This document shows positions 39,653 through 51,960 of a stretch of DNA of 64,000 nucleotides, piece by piece (the first letter of the stretch is position 1; each line of letters begins with the position of its first letter). The stretch spans positions 188,304 through 252,303 of the forward strand of contig QANZ01027638.1 in the NCBI GenBank assembly GCA_003254925.1, read 5' to 3'. Made by a program: the position numbers and the translations under genes. Under the pieces are notes generated by a model. It was not told where the DNA came from and did not search any database. It was given only the letters and a program-made list of their open reading frames with translations. This stretch comes from Chamaecrista fasciculata (Eukaryota; Streptophyta; Magnoliopsida; Fabales; Fabaceae).

Positions 39653-41828
39653 ATGCCTGTTGTCGTCGACGAAGAATATCGCAAGCAAATCGAGAAGGCT
39701 CGTCGCCACCTTCGGGCTCTAATTTCGGCAGAGAATCGCGCTCCTCTCATGCTTCGTTTGGCGTAATTCATTTCTTCTTGCCATCCATTTGGTTACAGAG
39801 AAAATGCGATTGAAACAACAACATATGCAAATTAAATTATTGTTTAATAATTTGAGCGTTTTGTTTTTGTTTCTTCTCTCGTTCTACTTAATTACTGAAA
39901 TTTTCTTAAGCTGCTGTTGGTAATAATTGGTATACGTGTAGATGTTATAACGTTTCATAATCTGGCATATAATAATGCTGATTAATTAGTTATTGCATAT
40001 ATTTTTATTAATTTGCAGGTTGAATGATGCTGAAACTTACGATCCAAATGATAAAATAAAAGGAGGTCCAAATGGTTCAATAAGAAGTCCAGCCGAGTTG
40101 AAACGTGAAATAAACAAAGGTTTGGACGAAGCCGTGAAACTTTGCGGTGAGTTCTAATCGATCTTTAACTTGTTAAATTATTTGGTTGAAGTAGCTTTAA
40201 TTTGAGCCCTAATTTGACCTTACGTATATTGCTTTTCTCCGTGAACAGGACAAGTTTTGGAGCAATGCCCAAAAATCACACATGCGGACCTTTACCAGGT
40301 GATTCCACTACTCTAAAGTGCTTACTCTTATCGTTTTGTTGACTTTGCATGCTTATATATAATTCAATATATAATGCGGAGTAAATCGAAGCTATATATA
40401 TATAGCTAGGCTGAGTCATGCATATATATATATATATACATATTATAGTAAATTATTTTGAATGTGGTTGATTTTGTCATGTAGCTTGCTGGAGTTGTTG
40501 CAGTAGAGATCACCGGGGGCCCATCAATTGAGTTCAATCCCGGCAGAGAGGTATATATATATAGGCCGTGTGATACAAATTCTTTTTTAATAATTTCAAT
40601 ATATATTTCATGGCTATTTAACTGACTTTTATTTTTTATAGGACTCAATGGAATCTCCAGAAGAAGACCGGCTTCCAAGTGACAAACATGGTATATATAT
40701 ATCAAAAATCTCACTTAATTGTACTGTATATATAGTTCTTATACGTCATGAAAAAAAAAATATTAGGATTAAATTTAGTAGAATTTCTTTACTAAATTTA
40801 ATCTCAGATATTGATTAACTGGCACATGTTCAGTTATTTTTTTTACCTCTTGTATTGGTAATAATGTCTTCAACATATACAGACATTGATTTTGGCTATG
40901 CCACAGTAGTACTTTGTGATACTTTTCGTAGCCGATTGACATAATTGATTCTGTGTTTAATTTCAGATGCAACGCAATTAAGGAAGATCATTAAGCGCAT
41001 GGGTCTTGAAGTAGAAGATTTCGTGGTTCTGTATGGAGGCCTTAATACATTAATGGTAAAATGTCGAAGCATCCGGCCATGTCTCTCCTTTACCTTAATC
41101 TATAGTTGAATTATATATTACTCCGTAGTCCGTACTTCTATAAACTCGTTCTTTGTTTAATTTTGTCAAATTATTTAGGTTAAGCCCGAAGCAGGCAAAC
41201 CTATAAAGTTTGACAACTCATATTTTAAGTAAGCCACTTTAACTGTTTAATTACTTTAATTTGTTCATTATCAATATATATATATATATATAGTATATGA
41301 GAATTGTACAATGATGACACGTACACTTGCAACCGTTAACAGGGGACTAAAAAAGAAGGGTGAGCTTTCGGCCGCAGAAAAGGCTCTGCTTCAGGATAAA
41401 GAGTTTAGCGAAATTGTGAACCAATACGCTGGGGTAATGATGAGACCGTTACAAATTACGTAAATCTTGAAAAATTTATATAAATTCAATATATATTCTC
41501 TATGGTAATATCCTAAAAAACACCTAGCTAGCTAGCCGTGGAATGAAATTCTTCTAATAATGTGTTGTGTTGTGTTGCATTGCAAATTAATTAACTTGCA
41601 ATATATATATAGGACGAGGATAAGTTCTTAAGGGATTATGCGGCTGCACACAAGAAGGTGTCAGAGCTAGGCTTCACTAGTAGTCCACCGGCTACGTCGG
41701 TTCCCAGTACTGAAACTAATAGTGCTTCGTGGAATCGTGCCAGATTGGCTCAGGGTGCCATTGGAATTGCTCTAGCCACAACTGTTGCTATCCTTGGTTA
41801 CTTCTTGAGCAGAAGAAACAAGCAGTGA
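39653..41828 (+). CDS. Membrane-anchored APX-like pseudoenzyme, copy 1
   Basis: Nine exons: 39653-39762, 40019-40146, 40249-40298, 40485-40550, 40642-40690, 40967-41055, 41179-41228, 41343-41433, 41613-41828; 282 aa with all junctions in frame. The fold is that of peroxisomal ascorbate peroxidase ([37 protein letters not shown]), but catalytic sites are changed. Where active APX has [13 protein letters not shown], this has MLRLALNDAETYD: distal Trp to Leu and His to Asn, Arg kept. The proximal heme-ligand motif SGGHTL reads YGGLNTLM, so the axial His is gone. The ERSGF ascorbate loop is missing. The C-terminus keeps a tail anchor (LAQGAIGIALATTVAILGYF) followed by basic SRRNKQ, as in peroxisomal APX3. 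It probably cannot bind heme normally. Intact frame and splice sites argue against a simple pseudogene. Confidence 0.88.
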
Positions 41829-42828
41829 AACAAACGACATTCGATATTATTTCTCATTTTCTTTAATTTGTTAGAGATAATAATGGGATACATACATATC
41901 CTTAATTAGTGTACGTTTACTATAGTATTTTTCTTGTAATAACCAAGCAAGATATATACATCCATGCATAAATAAATGCTAACAATTTGCCATCTAATCA
42001 ATAATATTGTCATATTCTAATCATTCTTTCTTGAAGAGTTCTAATGCTTTCTTATAATATTATGTTTTAAAACCTGTATATAATTTTTTTTAATGGAAAC
42101 GTATGAAAAATTTACTGACAAGGATGAATACTTTACTTCATGATATTCATCCAAAGGGACACAACTTTATTGATAATTTTTCAAACTAATTAATCTCACT
42201 ATTAATTGTTAAACATGCTTAATTTAATTTAAGTTGGATCAGACTGACCAATTTTGACCACCGTAATCTAGACAAATTATCTAATATTATATGGCTCCAC
42301 CCCTTTCTGGTCGTCCATGTTTAAAACTATAGTCTATGAAATTAAAAATAAGAGAAAATTTACTATTTGGTCTCTCTTTCTTTACTAAGTTAACAATTTA
42401 GTCCCTTATTTATTTTACATACATATTAACGGGCACGCAAAGCCCCTAGTATAGTATATGAAGATCAATATCTTAAGGTGCTTATATGTTAATTGTTAAT
42501 CTATCCATTTTTTCTATTTCTCCCGATATTTTAAGTTTTTTCCTCATGAAGTTTTAATTCCACTATTTAGCTACATGCTAGTTGCGGACTTGAATTTTCC
42601 CCAAAAGTTATAATAAATATCTTTATTAAGACAAATATATATTAAGTTTAGAGTGTAAAACTGACTAAAGCATTAGAATGAAATGTCAAATAACAGAATT
42701 ATAACCGATTCTGTTATGTGAGCAAATGAGTAAAACTGACTGAAACATTTGAGCACTCGGTTTAAATTTATTTGCTCACATCAGAATAATAACGAGAAAT
42801 TATAGAAAAATAATCTTGACCAATTTGT
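41829..42828. other. 3' flank of APX-like copy 1
   Basis: 3' UTR-like DNA to about 42000, then AT-rich intergenic sequence. 42350-42420 holds a fragment resembling MITE arms (TTTGGTCTCT, AATTTAGTCCC). No gene seen. Confidence 0.45.
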
Positions 42829-43211
42829 TCCACACAGAAAAAGAATCAGTTGGTGACTGTAACCGTCTCAAGACTTAATTCATTCCTAAACTTGCCTGCC
42901 ACATCACCCTCGTCACCCAATAAACCAACGCGTACACCTCACGCTCCTTGATGCAAAAGTGAAAACCGATAGTTTTTTTTCACGAGTTCATTCCTTCTTC
43001 ACTGGGCAGTGGCGGGAGCCAACAAATTAAATGCTTTTAATTTCTTGCTTCCAGTTATGCAAACTCTCAAGTCACGAACGATCACTATAAATACTTCTCT
43101 ATCTCTCTCGCCTTCATTCTATACACTCCACACACAGCAAAAACGTACCTCTCTTTGTAATTCCTTCAATTCCTCTTAATTCATATCATTCCTTAGCTTG
43201 CATTCACGAAA
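42829..43211 (+). promoter_or_regulatory. APX-like copy 2 promoter and leader
   Basis: Homologous to 39296-39652. TATA box CTATAAATAC at 43085-43094, followed by a CT-rich leader. Confidence 0.7.
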
Positions 43212-45290
43212 ATGCCTGTGGTCGTGGACGAAGAATATCGCCAGCAAATCGAGAAGGCTCGTCTCCTTCTTCGGGCTATAATCTTGGCAGGGGATCACGC
43301 AATTCCCATGCTTCGTTTGGCGTAATTGATTTCTTCTTCTTCTTCTTCTTCAATTCTCTCTTTTTCAATTTCTTGAAGCTACGTACTGTTAGTAATATAT
43401 AATTGGTATATATACGTATATGCTATTACGTTTCATAATCTGGCGTATAATGCTGATTAATTAATATTGCATATATTTAATTTTGTAGGTTGGATGATGC
43501 TGAGACTTACGATCCAAAAGCAAAGATAAAAGGAGGTCCTAATGGTTCAATAAGAAATGCACGCGAGGTGAAACGTGAAATAACTCAAGGTTTGGACATA
43601 GCCGCGGAATTTTGCGGTGAGTACATTCTAATCCATCTTTACCTTGTTCAATTATTTGGCTGAAGTAGCTTTAATTTGAGCCCTAATTTGACCTTACGTA
43701 TCTTCGATATATATATTTTGCTTTTCTCCGTAAACAGAACAAGTTTTGCACCAATGCCCAAGAATCACACATGCGGACATTTACCAGGTTATTCCACTCC
43801 TCTAAAGTGCTTATTTAATTTATTGTTTTGTTTTCAAGACTTTGCATGCTTATATATAATTTGGAGTAAATCGGAGTTAAATATATAGTAAATTAATTTG
43901 TATATGGTTGATTTTGTTATATATGTAGCTTGCTGGAGTTGTTGCAGTAGAGGTCAGCGGGGGCCCAGCAATTGAGTTCAATCCCGGCAGAGAGGTATAT
44001 ATATCCGTGTGATAGATTTTTCTTTTCTTTTCTTTTTAATACTATATTATATGTAGATATAAAATTTCAATATATATTTCAGGGCTATTTAATTAATTAA
44101 CTTATTTTTTATAGGACTCATCGGAATATGCAGAAGACCGGCTTCCAAATGACGGACATGGTATTTATATTTCAGTTCCTATATATATTTCATGAAAATA
44201 AAACTTCAATTTGTTAGGATTAAAACTTCTTTACTAAATTTATTATCATCGGATATTGACATATTAACTTCAACATGTTCTGTAAAATTTCTTTTCGAGT
44301 GGGTAATATATAATCCTTTACACACACATTGATTTTGTTCCTTCTATAAATCTATATATTATATATTGTTTGGATGCTACAGTACTTTTGCGGGGATCCA
44401 TTTCCCATAATTAATGACACATTACTTTTCGAAGGCGATTGACATAATTGAGCATATGTTAATTTTCAGATGCAACGCAATTAAGGCAGATCATTAACCG
44501 CATGGGACTTAGGGATGAAGATTTCGTGGCTCTGTATGGAGGCCTTTTTACAATGGTAAAATGTCGAAGCTCCCATGTCTATATATAGTTGAATCATATA
44601 TTACTTGTTTATAAAGTATAAACTCGTTCTTTGGTTTGACAAATTAATTAGGTTAAGTACGAAATAGCAGGCAAACCTATACGGTTTGACAACTCATACT
44701 TTGGGTAAGCCACTTTAACTGTTTAATACTTTAATTTGTTGATTATCAATCAATATCAATATATATATATATGAGAATGGTATAATGATGACACGTACAC
44801 CTGCAACTCTGAACAGGATACTAAAGAACGAAAAAAGAACGAAGCTTACGCCCGCAGAAAGGGCTCTGGTTGAGGATAAAAAGTTTAGCGAAATTGTGAA
44901 CCTTTACGCTGGGGTACGTAATGATGAGATGGTCACAATAATTAATTTAGATAAATATGACTATGTATTCTGTATGGGTAATATCCTAAAAAACACCTAG
45001 CTAGCTTGCCATGGAATGAAATTCTAATAATGCAAATGAATTAACTTGTATAGGACAAGAAAAAGTTCTTCAGGGATTATGCGGTTGCGCACAAGAAGGT
45101 GTCAGAGCTAGGGTTCACTCCACCACCACGGGCTACCTCGGTTCCCCGTAAAAAAACTATAAGTGCTCCTGATGAGCCTTCTTCAGCTTCATTGGATCTT
45201 GCCAACGGATTGACTCAGGGTGCTATTGGACTTGCTCTCGCCACAACTGTCATCATCCTTAGTTTCCTTTTGGGCAGAAAAAACAAGTAG
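43212..45290 (+). CDS. Membrane-anchored APX-like pseudoenzyme, copy 2
   Basis: Nine exons: 43212-43321, 43489-43616, 43738-43787, 43929-43994, 44115-44160, 44470-44555, 44652-44704, 44817-44913, 45054-45290; 290 aa, all in frame. Closest to copy 1. The distal site reads MLRLALDDAETYD (Trp to Leu, His to Asp), and the proximal motif reads YGGLFTM, without the heme His. The ascorbate loop is absent here too. The tail anchor is kept: TQGAIGLALATTVIILSFLL then GRKNK. The same kinds of heme-site changes are shared with copy 1, while exon frames and the anchor are preserved. This suggests the two arose from a common, already inactive ancestor and have been kept. The role is unknown; a scaffold or regulator at the peroxisome or ER membrane is one possibility. 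Confidence 0.88.
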
Positions 45291-45880
45291 CCCACACAAC
45301 ACACCTTTCCCCCCCACTCTCATTCTATATTTCTCATTTTCTTTGTTACAGATCATGGGATACATATTCGATCCTTATAGTGTACTACGTTTACTAGTAT
45401 TTTTCTTGTAATAGACAAGATATATAGATACTTCCATAAATGACCTGAATAAATAAGTGCTAACGTGCTCTTTGCCATCTATTCAATAATATGGTACGTC
45501 ATACTGTTGTAATTCTTTCTTGAACTTTTCTAATTCTTTCTATAGCCTTGAGTTCTAGTCCATTTTCAGCGATGTAACTGGATTTTTTCATCTTGTAGTC
45601 TTGAAATTTTTTTTTTTATTTTTAATGCATTAGTTATTTTACTGATCTTCTGATATAAACATTAATTAAGTTGAAAAAGTAATTAATTTTAGAATAGCAT
45701 TGGACTTGAAAAGTTTCAACAGTAAGCCAATAATGGAATTTTGATGAAGGAATTGAGAGACAAAAAAAAAACATTAATACATTTATACATGTGTATCACT
45801 TAGCTAGAGTAGGATAATACATTAATACGAATTGAATGGGTGAATCATGAATGCATATATATATATGAAACATTAATAAA

Positions 45881-45934
45881 AAAAAAGAGTTGAGTAACTC
45901 GGTTGGACAAAAAAAAAAGAGTTGAGTAACTCGG
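45881..45934 (+). mobile_element. Ultra-short poly(A) retro-insert with up to 22 bp TSD
   Basis: AAAAAAGAGTTGAGTAACTCGG occurs at 45881-45902 and 45913-45934 (leading A's make the left edge ambiguous). The insert is TTGGAC plus A's. Also present in the repeated block near 47638-47691. Confidence 0.7.
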
Positions 45935-46053
45935 GATCAGAGTGTTCAATCTTCAATGTCAATGTCCCTAATTAATATAATTTTATTTATATATTAACAT
46001 ATAGCTATTTTTGGATTAGACTATTTATCGATCGCAAAGGGCAAAATTTACCT

Positions 46054-46244
46054 CAAGTTCCCTACATCTTTGCTATCAAGTTCTCCAATCAACATTTGAC
46101 ACATGGTAAAAATTTTATATTTGACCAATCATGATAAAGAGAGAATATTAAACACCACTTTTTGCATGACCAATCATTGAGGAGAGAGAATGTAATCAGG
46201 ACTTGTGATTGGTGAAACTTGATAGCAAGGATGTAGGGAACTTG
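46054..46244. mobile_element. MITE with 29 bp terminal inverted repeats
   Basis: Left CAAGTTCCCTACATCTTTGC + TATCAAGTT; right AACTTGATAGCAAGG + ATGTAGGGAACTTG, one mismatch as inverses. Subterminal TGACCAATCATGA and TGACCAATCATTG are also repeated. 191 bp. Identical copy at 47811-48001 within block A'. Confidence 0.85.
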
Positions 46245-46320
46245 ATATAAGTTTTATCCAAATCTAAAATGGTACTCCTTCCTTTACGGGAAATTAAATT
46301 AAATGGAGAACAAATAAAAN

Positions 46321-47251
46321 CTCATAACTGCTGCTATTGATTATTAGGCTGCTGTTATAACCTTGTCACTTTTGAGTTGTAGCAGCAAAAACACAACTGC
46401 TGGTAAAAACTTTTTCTGTAGTAGCAAATACAAAAACTGCTGGTAAAAAGTTAAGTAAACTGCTGGCATAAAAAAACTGTATAGCAGCAAAATTAAAGCT
46501 GCTGCTATAGAATCAAAATAATTGTTTACAGACAAATTATGCAGCAGCAAAGGTAATCTGCTGCTATATAGCATCCCAAACGAGTTATACATCCCTTTTC
46601 AGGAAGCCATGAAATTTAACAAAAATTAAGCATCTTAGAATTCATAATCGTACAAAAAAAAAACAATCAAATGCACTTCCTTCTAAGGAACCAAAGTACT
46701 CGTTTACCCTGCAATCCCTACTTTTCTCGACTTACGTTCAGGGTTCTGACTACTGCACTCCATCGATGAATAACATTAGCTAAAACACATGCGAGAAAAT
46801 CAATACTCAGGTTTCATTCATACATACCTAATTGGTAAAGCAATAATTAAGAAGTACCTAGCCCAAATTGACAGTTTGACACCCTCAAAATCACAAACCA
46901 GCAAGAATAAATCGAAATCCATTAAAGAAGAAAGAAGAGTGGCTAGGGAAAGCAAAGCAGAAGCATACCAACAGAACCATGAGGAACTCCATAAAAGTCA
47001 AAAGTGGGTCCAACATCGTAAATGGAACCCATATAATCAATACCCTTGGCAACTACCCAAAAAAGCTGCATAAATTGATCAAATGATTATTGTGAACTAG
47101 TAATTAGTTGAAATTGATGCATGTAAACCATAGTTACTTAAGTTTTAAGAGTAATTTTAAAAATCTACTATTGACCAATCTGTGATGTCTTACCTTTGCA
47201 ACTACCGGAAACACCTGATACAGTATGAATTTGAACTTCATTAAAATCTGT
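46321..47251. repeat. Block B: second copy of CACTA 5' part, bounded by single N's
   Basis: 931 bp that match 48524-49460 (937 bp) with scattered differences (for example CTTGTCAC versus CCTGTCAC, an A-run length change, CCGGAAACACC versus CCAGAATCACC). It begins and ends at single N's (46320, 47252) and lacks the CACTA terminus. Best read as an allelic haplotype wrongly placed in series. Confidence 0.85.
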
Positions 47252-47252
47252 N

Positions 47253-48076
47253 ACGTCATACTGTTGTAATTCTTTCTTGAACTTTTCTAATTCTTTCTAT
47301 AGCCTTGAGTTCTAGTCCATTTTCAGCGATGTAACTGGATTTTTTCATCTTGTAGTCTTGAAATTTTTTTTTTTATTTTTAATGCATTAGTTATTTTACT
47401 GATCTTCTGATATAAACATTAATTAAGTTGAAAAAGTAATTAATTTTAGAATAGCATTGGACTTGAAAAGTTTCAACAGTAAGCCAATAATGGAATTTTG
47501 ATGAAGGAATTGAGAGACAAAAAAAAAACATTAATACATTTATACATGTGTATCACTTAGCTAGAGTAGGATAATACATTAATACGAATTGAATGGGTGA
47601 ATCATGAATGCATATATATATATGAAACATTAATAAAAAAAAAGAGTTGAGTAACTCGGTTGGACAAAAAAAAAAGAGTTGAGTAACTCGGGATCAGAGT
47701 GTTCAATCTTCAATGTCAATGTCCCTAATTAATATAATTTTATTTATATATTAACATATAGCTATTTTTGGATTAGACTATTTATCGATCGCAAAGGGCA
47801 AAATTTACCTCAAGTTCCCTACATCTTTGCTATCAAGTTCTCCAATCAACATTTGACACATGGTAAAAATTTTATATTTGACCAATCATGATAAAGAGAG
47901 AATATTAAACACCACTTTTTGCATGACCAATCATTGAGGAGAGAGAATGTAATCAGGACTTGTGATTGGTGAAACTTGATAGCAAGGATGTAGGGAACTT
48001 GATATAAGTTTTATCCAAATCTAAAATGGTACTCCTTCCTTTACGGGAAATTAAATTAAATGGAGAACAAATAAAA
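47253..48076. repeat. Block A' of the duplication
   Basis: Repeat of 45496-46319. Here it continues without a gap into unique DNA (48077-48439) and the complete CACTA end, so this is probably the correctly assembled copy. It includes the MITE at 47811-48001. Confidence 0.85.
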
Positions 48077-49177
48077 TGGATTAATTCCCCAATACTCCAT
48101 GCTAATAAACTGTTTGAGGCATGTATTTTTGGTTTTTGATTCTGTTACAAACTCATATGATCGGTGTAGAACTTTAATAAAGGAGTTTTAATCACATTGG
48201 TTGAAGTAGAGATTAGCACAAAATGATCAAACTGTACCGATTAGTTTTTTAAAACAAAAAGTAACGACATACAAGTCAACAAATTTTAAAAAATGTTGAT
48301 TTTACACTCAAATATCAAACATTGTGACAGTTGTAATTAAATCAACTATTCAGCTTCTTTAAACCTAGATAACTTGTATTAATTTTCCATGAAAAAAGAT
48401 TCATTTAGATCAGTTGACAAATATTTTTGGTACTCTCTTCACTACTGGAAAAAAGGGTTTTAGCAGCAGTCAGAACTGCTGGCAAAACTTAAAAAAACTG
48501 CTGCTAAAACTATACTAGCAGTTCTCATAACTGCTGCTATTGATTATTAGGCTGCTGTTATAACCCTGTCACTTTTGAGTTGTAGCAGCAAAAACACAAC
48601 TGCTGGTAAAAACTTTTTTTGTAGTAGCAAATACAAAAACTGCTGGTAAAAGGTTAAGTAAACTGCTGGCATAAACAAACTGTATAGCAGCAAAATTAAA
48701 GCCGCTGCTATAGAATCAAAATAATTGTTATTACAGACAAATTATGCAGCAGCAAAGGTAATATGCTGCTATATAGCATCCCAAACGAGTTATACTTCCC
48801 TTTTCAGGAAGCCATGAAATTTAACAAAAATTAAGCATCTTAGAATTCATAATCGTAAAAAAAAAAAAAAAAAATCAAATGCACTCCCTTCTAAGGAACC
48901 AAAGTACTCGTTTACCCTGTAATCCCTACTTTTCTCGACTTACGTTCAGGGTTCTGACTACTGCACTCCATCGATGAATAACATTAGCTAAAACACATGC
49001 AAGAAAATCAATACTCAGGTTTCATTCATACATACCTAATTGGTAAAGCAATAATTAAGAAGTACCTAGCCCAAATTGACAGTTTGACACCCTCAAAATC
49101 ACAAACCAACAAGAATAAATCGAAATCCATAAAAGAAGAAAGAAGAGTGGCTAGGGAAAGCAAAGCAAGAAGCATAC

Positions 49178-49734
49178 CAGCAGAACCATGAGGAACTCCA
49201 TAAGACTCAAAAGTGGGTCCAACATCGTAAATGGAACCCATATAATCAATACCCTTGGCAACTACCCAGAAAAGCTGCATAAATTGATCAAATGATTATT
49301 GTGAACTAGTAATTAGTTGAAATTGATGCATGTAAACCATAGTTACTTAAGTTTTAAGAGCAATTTTAAAAATCTACTATTGACCAATCTGTGATGTCTT
49401 ACCTTTGCAACTACCAGAATCACCTGATACAGTATGAATTTGAACTTCATTAAAATCTGTCATTGTGTGTTAATTACTAAGAGGGTAAAATTAGTTTAAA
49501 ATAGGTTGTATGTATATATGTATACTTGAACCAACATTAAAAATTACACCAGACTCCAAAGATTAACTCCTTATAAGTGCACAGGAGAGACGAGATTGAT
49601 TTCACATGAGGGAGCCTAAGGTCAAATCTAGCTTCCTAACCACCATTTAAGTCAATATCACTTTTCATACCTTGTGACTTTAGTGATTCAGCCAAGTTCT
49701 TTAGGCTAAACTGCTGAAGACCGGATCTTTCCAT
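49178..49734 (-). pseudogene. Further exon-like pieces inside the CACTA element, unidentified
   Basis: Pieces with AG...GT borders: 49734-49671 (reads ERSGLQQFSLKNLAESLKSQ), 49456-49403, and 49274-49178 (reads [19 protein letters not shown], then [14 protein letters not shown]). I do not recognise the source of the last two. They may come from a second captured gene or from element-specific sequence. Block B (46321-47251) holds another copy of the last two. Confidence 0.4.
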
Positions 49735-50486
49735 CTCCTATATATATATTTATAACAATCAAACCATTAATGTATCACGTGGGCATCTTCTTTCCCATAA
49801 GAGAACACGCACAAGAGAATGAAAGGCATATAAAGAATAAAAGTATAAAACTCACACCACACTTTTTTTTTATCAAATAGAAATACACGGCGAGCTCTAA
49901 ATCTGGAGAAAATACAATTAAAAAAAGTAGAAAAATATACAAATACATTAAAATAACCAGCTCTGCATTTTAGTATAGAAGAAAACGAGAGGTAAACCAA
50001 AAAAAGTCTTCTAGATCTTAGTTGATTCATACTCAATCCAAAACAAAGTGTATTTAGGTAAACCAAAAACAGATTAAGGCACACGACCCATTTGAATGAT
50101 TAGGTGTGTATATCCTTTAGTTGCTAATTCTTGCTTGACTCAATTAAAGAAAGGGCTAATAGGTAACTTATGCCACAAAGTTAATTGATTCAATGCCACA
50201 AGTTTAAGAGGACTCACCAACTTCTAAATATAATAACATCTATCAAACAAGACTAATGCCAAAGCCATGTGCAAATGATAATTACTTTGCGAGTGTGACC
50301 CTTCTAAGAGAAAATTAAGAAGTTAATCAAAATCTTGAGGAGGATCTAATTTTACAAGGAAGTATACTCAGGACTCTACACAACTTTCAGATGGAAAATG
50401 ATCCAAAGGACACATCAATCAAGGTATTGAATTGGAAAGGCCAGCTTTAACCCAAAATTTAATTATGCAAGCCTCAAATTACTAAC

Positions 50487-50901
50487 CTGCATGCTTTGAC
50501 TCTTTTGCAGTATAGGTGATGGGGCCACCTAAAAACAGATCACTTATTATTCACTCTGCGGGGAAGAAGGTAGGATGATCAATATCAAGGGTTAGCAATC
50601 ACCTTTTCAAAGTCAACAGTCTCAGATGTAACTTTAAAACGCCCTCTCTGCTGAACAATTGGAACCTTTACTTTCTCATCAGCATCATCAGAATTAATTG
50701 CTGCAAGAAGAAAATTATTATTAAGAAAGGCACATGCATTTTTTTGTGATCAATAAGAAAAATAAAATAGCTAGTGATGCTCCCTTGAAGATGGCAATCA
50801 ATTTATGCAACTAATGAAGTAATGAGGTACCTTCTCCTGTCAGTGAAACTGATGTTGGATTGCTATTTGAAATGTTGAGGGACTGATTTTGCAACTTCTC
50901 G
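50487..50901 (-). pseudogene. Captured STE20/BLUS1-like kinase gene exons in the CACTA element
   Basis: Three consecutive exon pieces: 50901-50831 (left part lost in the N gap), 50700-50603, 50528-50487. They join in frame across GT-AG introns and read SNPTSVSLTGE, then INSDDADEKV, VPIVQQRGRFKVTSETVDFE, then VAPSPILQKSQSMQ. The QQRGRFKVTSE and SP-LQKS-SMQ words recall the C-terminal regulatory part of plant GCK/STE20-type kinases (BLUS1-like); this is memory-based. The kinase domain itself is absent, so this is a fragment, not a kinase gene. The intact donor gene is outside this window. Confidence 0.65.
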
Positions 50902-51045
50902 NNNNNNNNNNNNNNNNNNNNNNNNNNNNNNNNNNNNNNNNNNNNNNNNNNNNNNNNNNNNNNNNNNNNNNNNNNNNNNNNNNNNNNNNNNNNNNNNNNN
51001 NNNNNNNNNNNNNNNNNNNNNNNNNNNNNNNNNNNNNNNNNNNNN
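50902..51045. other. Assembly gap (144 N)
   Basis: Run of N inside the CACTA element. Confidence 1.
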
Positions 51046-51960
51046 GACATGTGACTGGTGTGGTGCCATCTGGAAACTCCAATGGCAATTCAGCTTTCAT
51101 AATAAAGAGACAATATCAATAAATTAAAATTTGAAAAATCACAGCAATATTTCCATTTCAAGATGATTTAACAAATACCTCTCCCATTGTTGCAGCAATC
51201 TACATATATATATTGACGGGGAATAGGAAATGCAAAAGAAAGCCCCTAAAACAAATAAATAAATCTTGTAGTTCATAGAACAAATTAATAACTTACTCTT
51301 TAAAAAGGAAATTACTAATGAAGCAGGAGAAATTTCAAACAAAAACTCAATCAATCGCATGTTTCATTGAAAAATCAATTAATGAAATTTTATCTTAAGG
51401 GACAGATGACAGAGCATAAAGCAGCCCAAAGCCCAAGCGTTGAACAGAGATAAACAAACAGACAAGCTTCTCCTATATATGCCTTACAAGTTAGAATATC
51501 GAATAGAATGCTTAGATCTCAAGTGAAGTCTAAAATCAGGAAAACCTAATACAATCATAAAGAGAGAAATAGAATTTGCAAGGCACAGTCATACACCCAA
51601 GTTGAATAACGAGACCAAAATTCTGAGTGTTATGCAGAGGTATGAACTGAAATTGAAGCAAGGAAGTAGAGAAATGAAGAATTTAAGGAGATTGAAGTAA
51701 AATAGATAAGCAGATGAAAGCAAAATACATACATATAGAGAGAGACCAGTTTCTTCTTCATTTCCTAATGAAAATCATCCAACACAGGCCGTTTAAGATG
51801 CTTCTCCTTCTCGATAGCGATTGTCACGGAAGATTCTTATCCAGCTCGTCGATGATGGCGCAGTCGTCGAAGTGAATGCAGAAATGGTCGAAAGTGAGCT
51901 TGAAATTGGCAATGGTAGGGTTTGATTTTGGAGTTGAAGAGCTTCTCGATAAATCCAAAT
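51046..51960 (-). other. Right part of the CACTA element, possible first exons
   Basis: Minus-strand pieces ELPLEFPDGTTPVTC (51092-51048) and, near 51930-51830, TIANFKLTFDHFCIHFDDCA look exon-like but have no recognised family. A splice-like CT-rich stretch and a possible start region lie near 51700-51790. A chimeric transcript could start here and run toward 48.5 kb. Confidence 0.3.

Larger units (their letters stand above)
45496..46319. repeat. Block A of a probable false duplication
   Basis: 824 bp that reappear at 47253-48076 (offset 1757), apparently without change by eye. This copy follows copy 2's 3' end directly and stops at a single N (46320). It contains a MITE (46054-46244) and an ultra-short insert (45881-45934). 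Confidence 0.9.

Noticed and set aside
46321-47251. An independent second CACTA insertion
   Set aside because: It lacks the terminus and target duplication, is bounded by single N's and repeats 48524-49460. An assembly duplicate is simpler.
50811-51122. Open frames spanning the 144 N gap as complete proteins
   Set aside because: Sequence in the gap is unknown. Only the visible exon parts are used.
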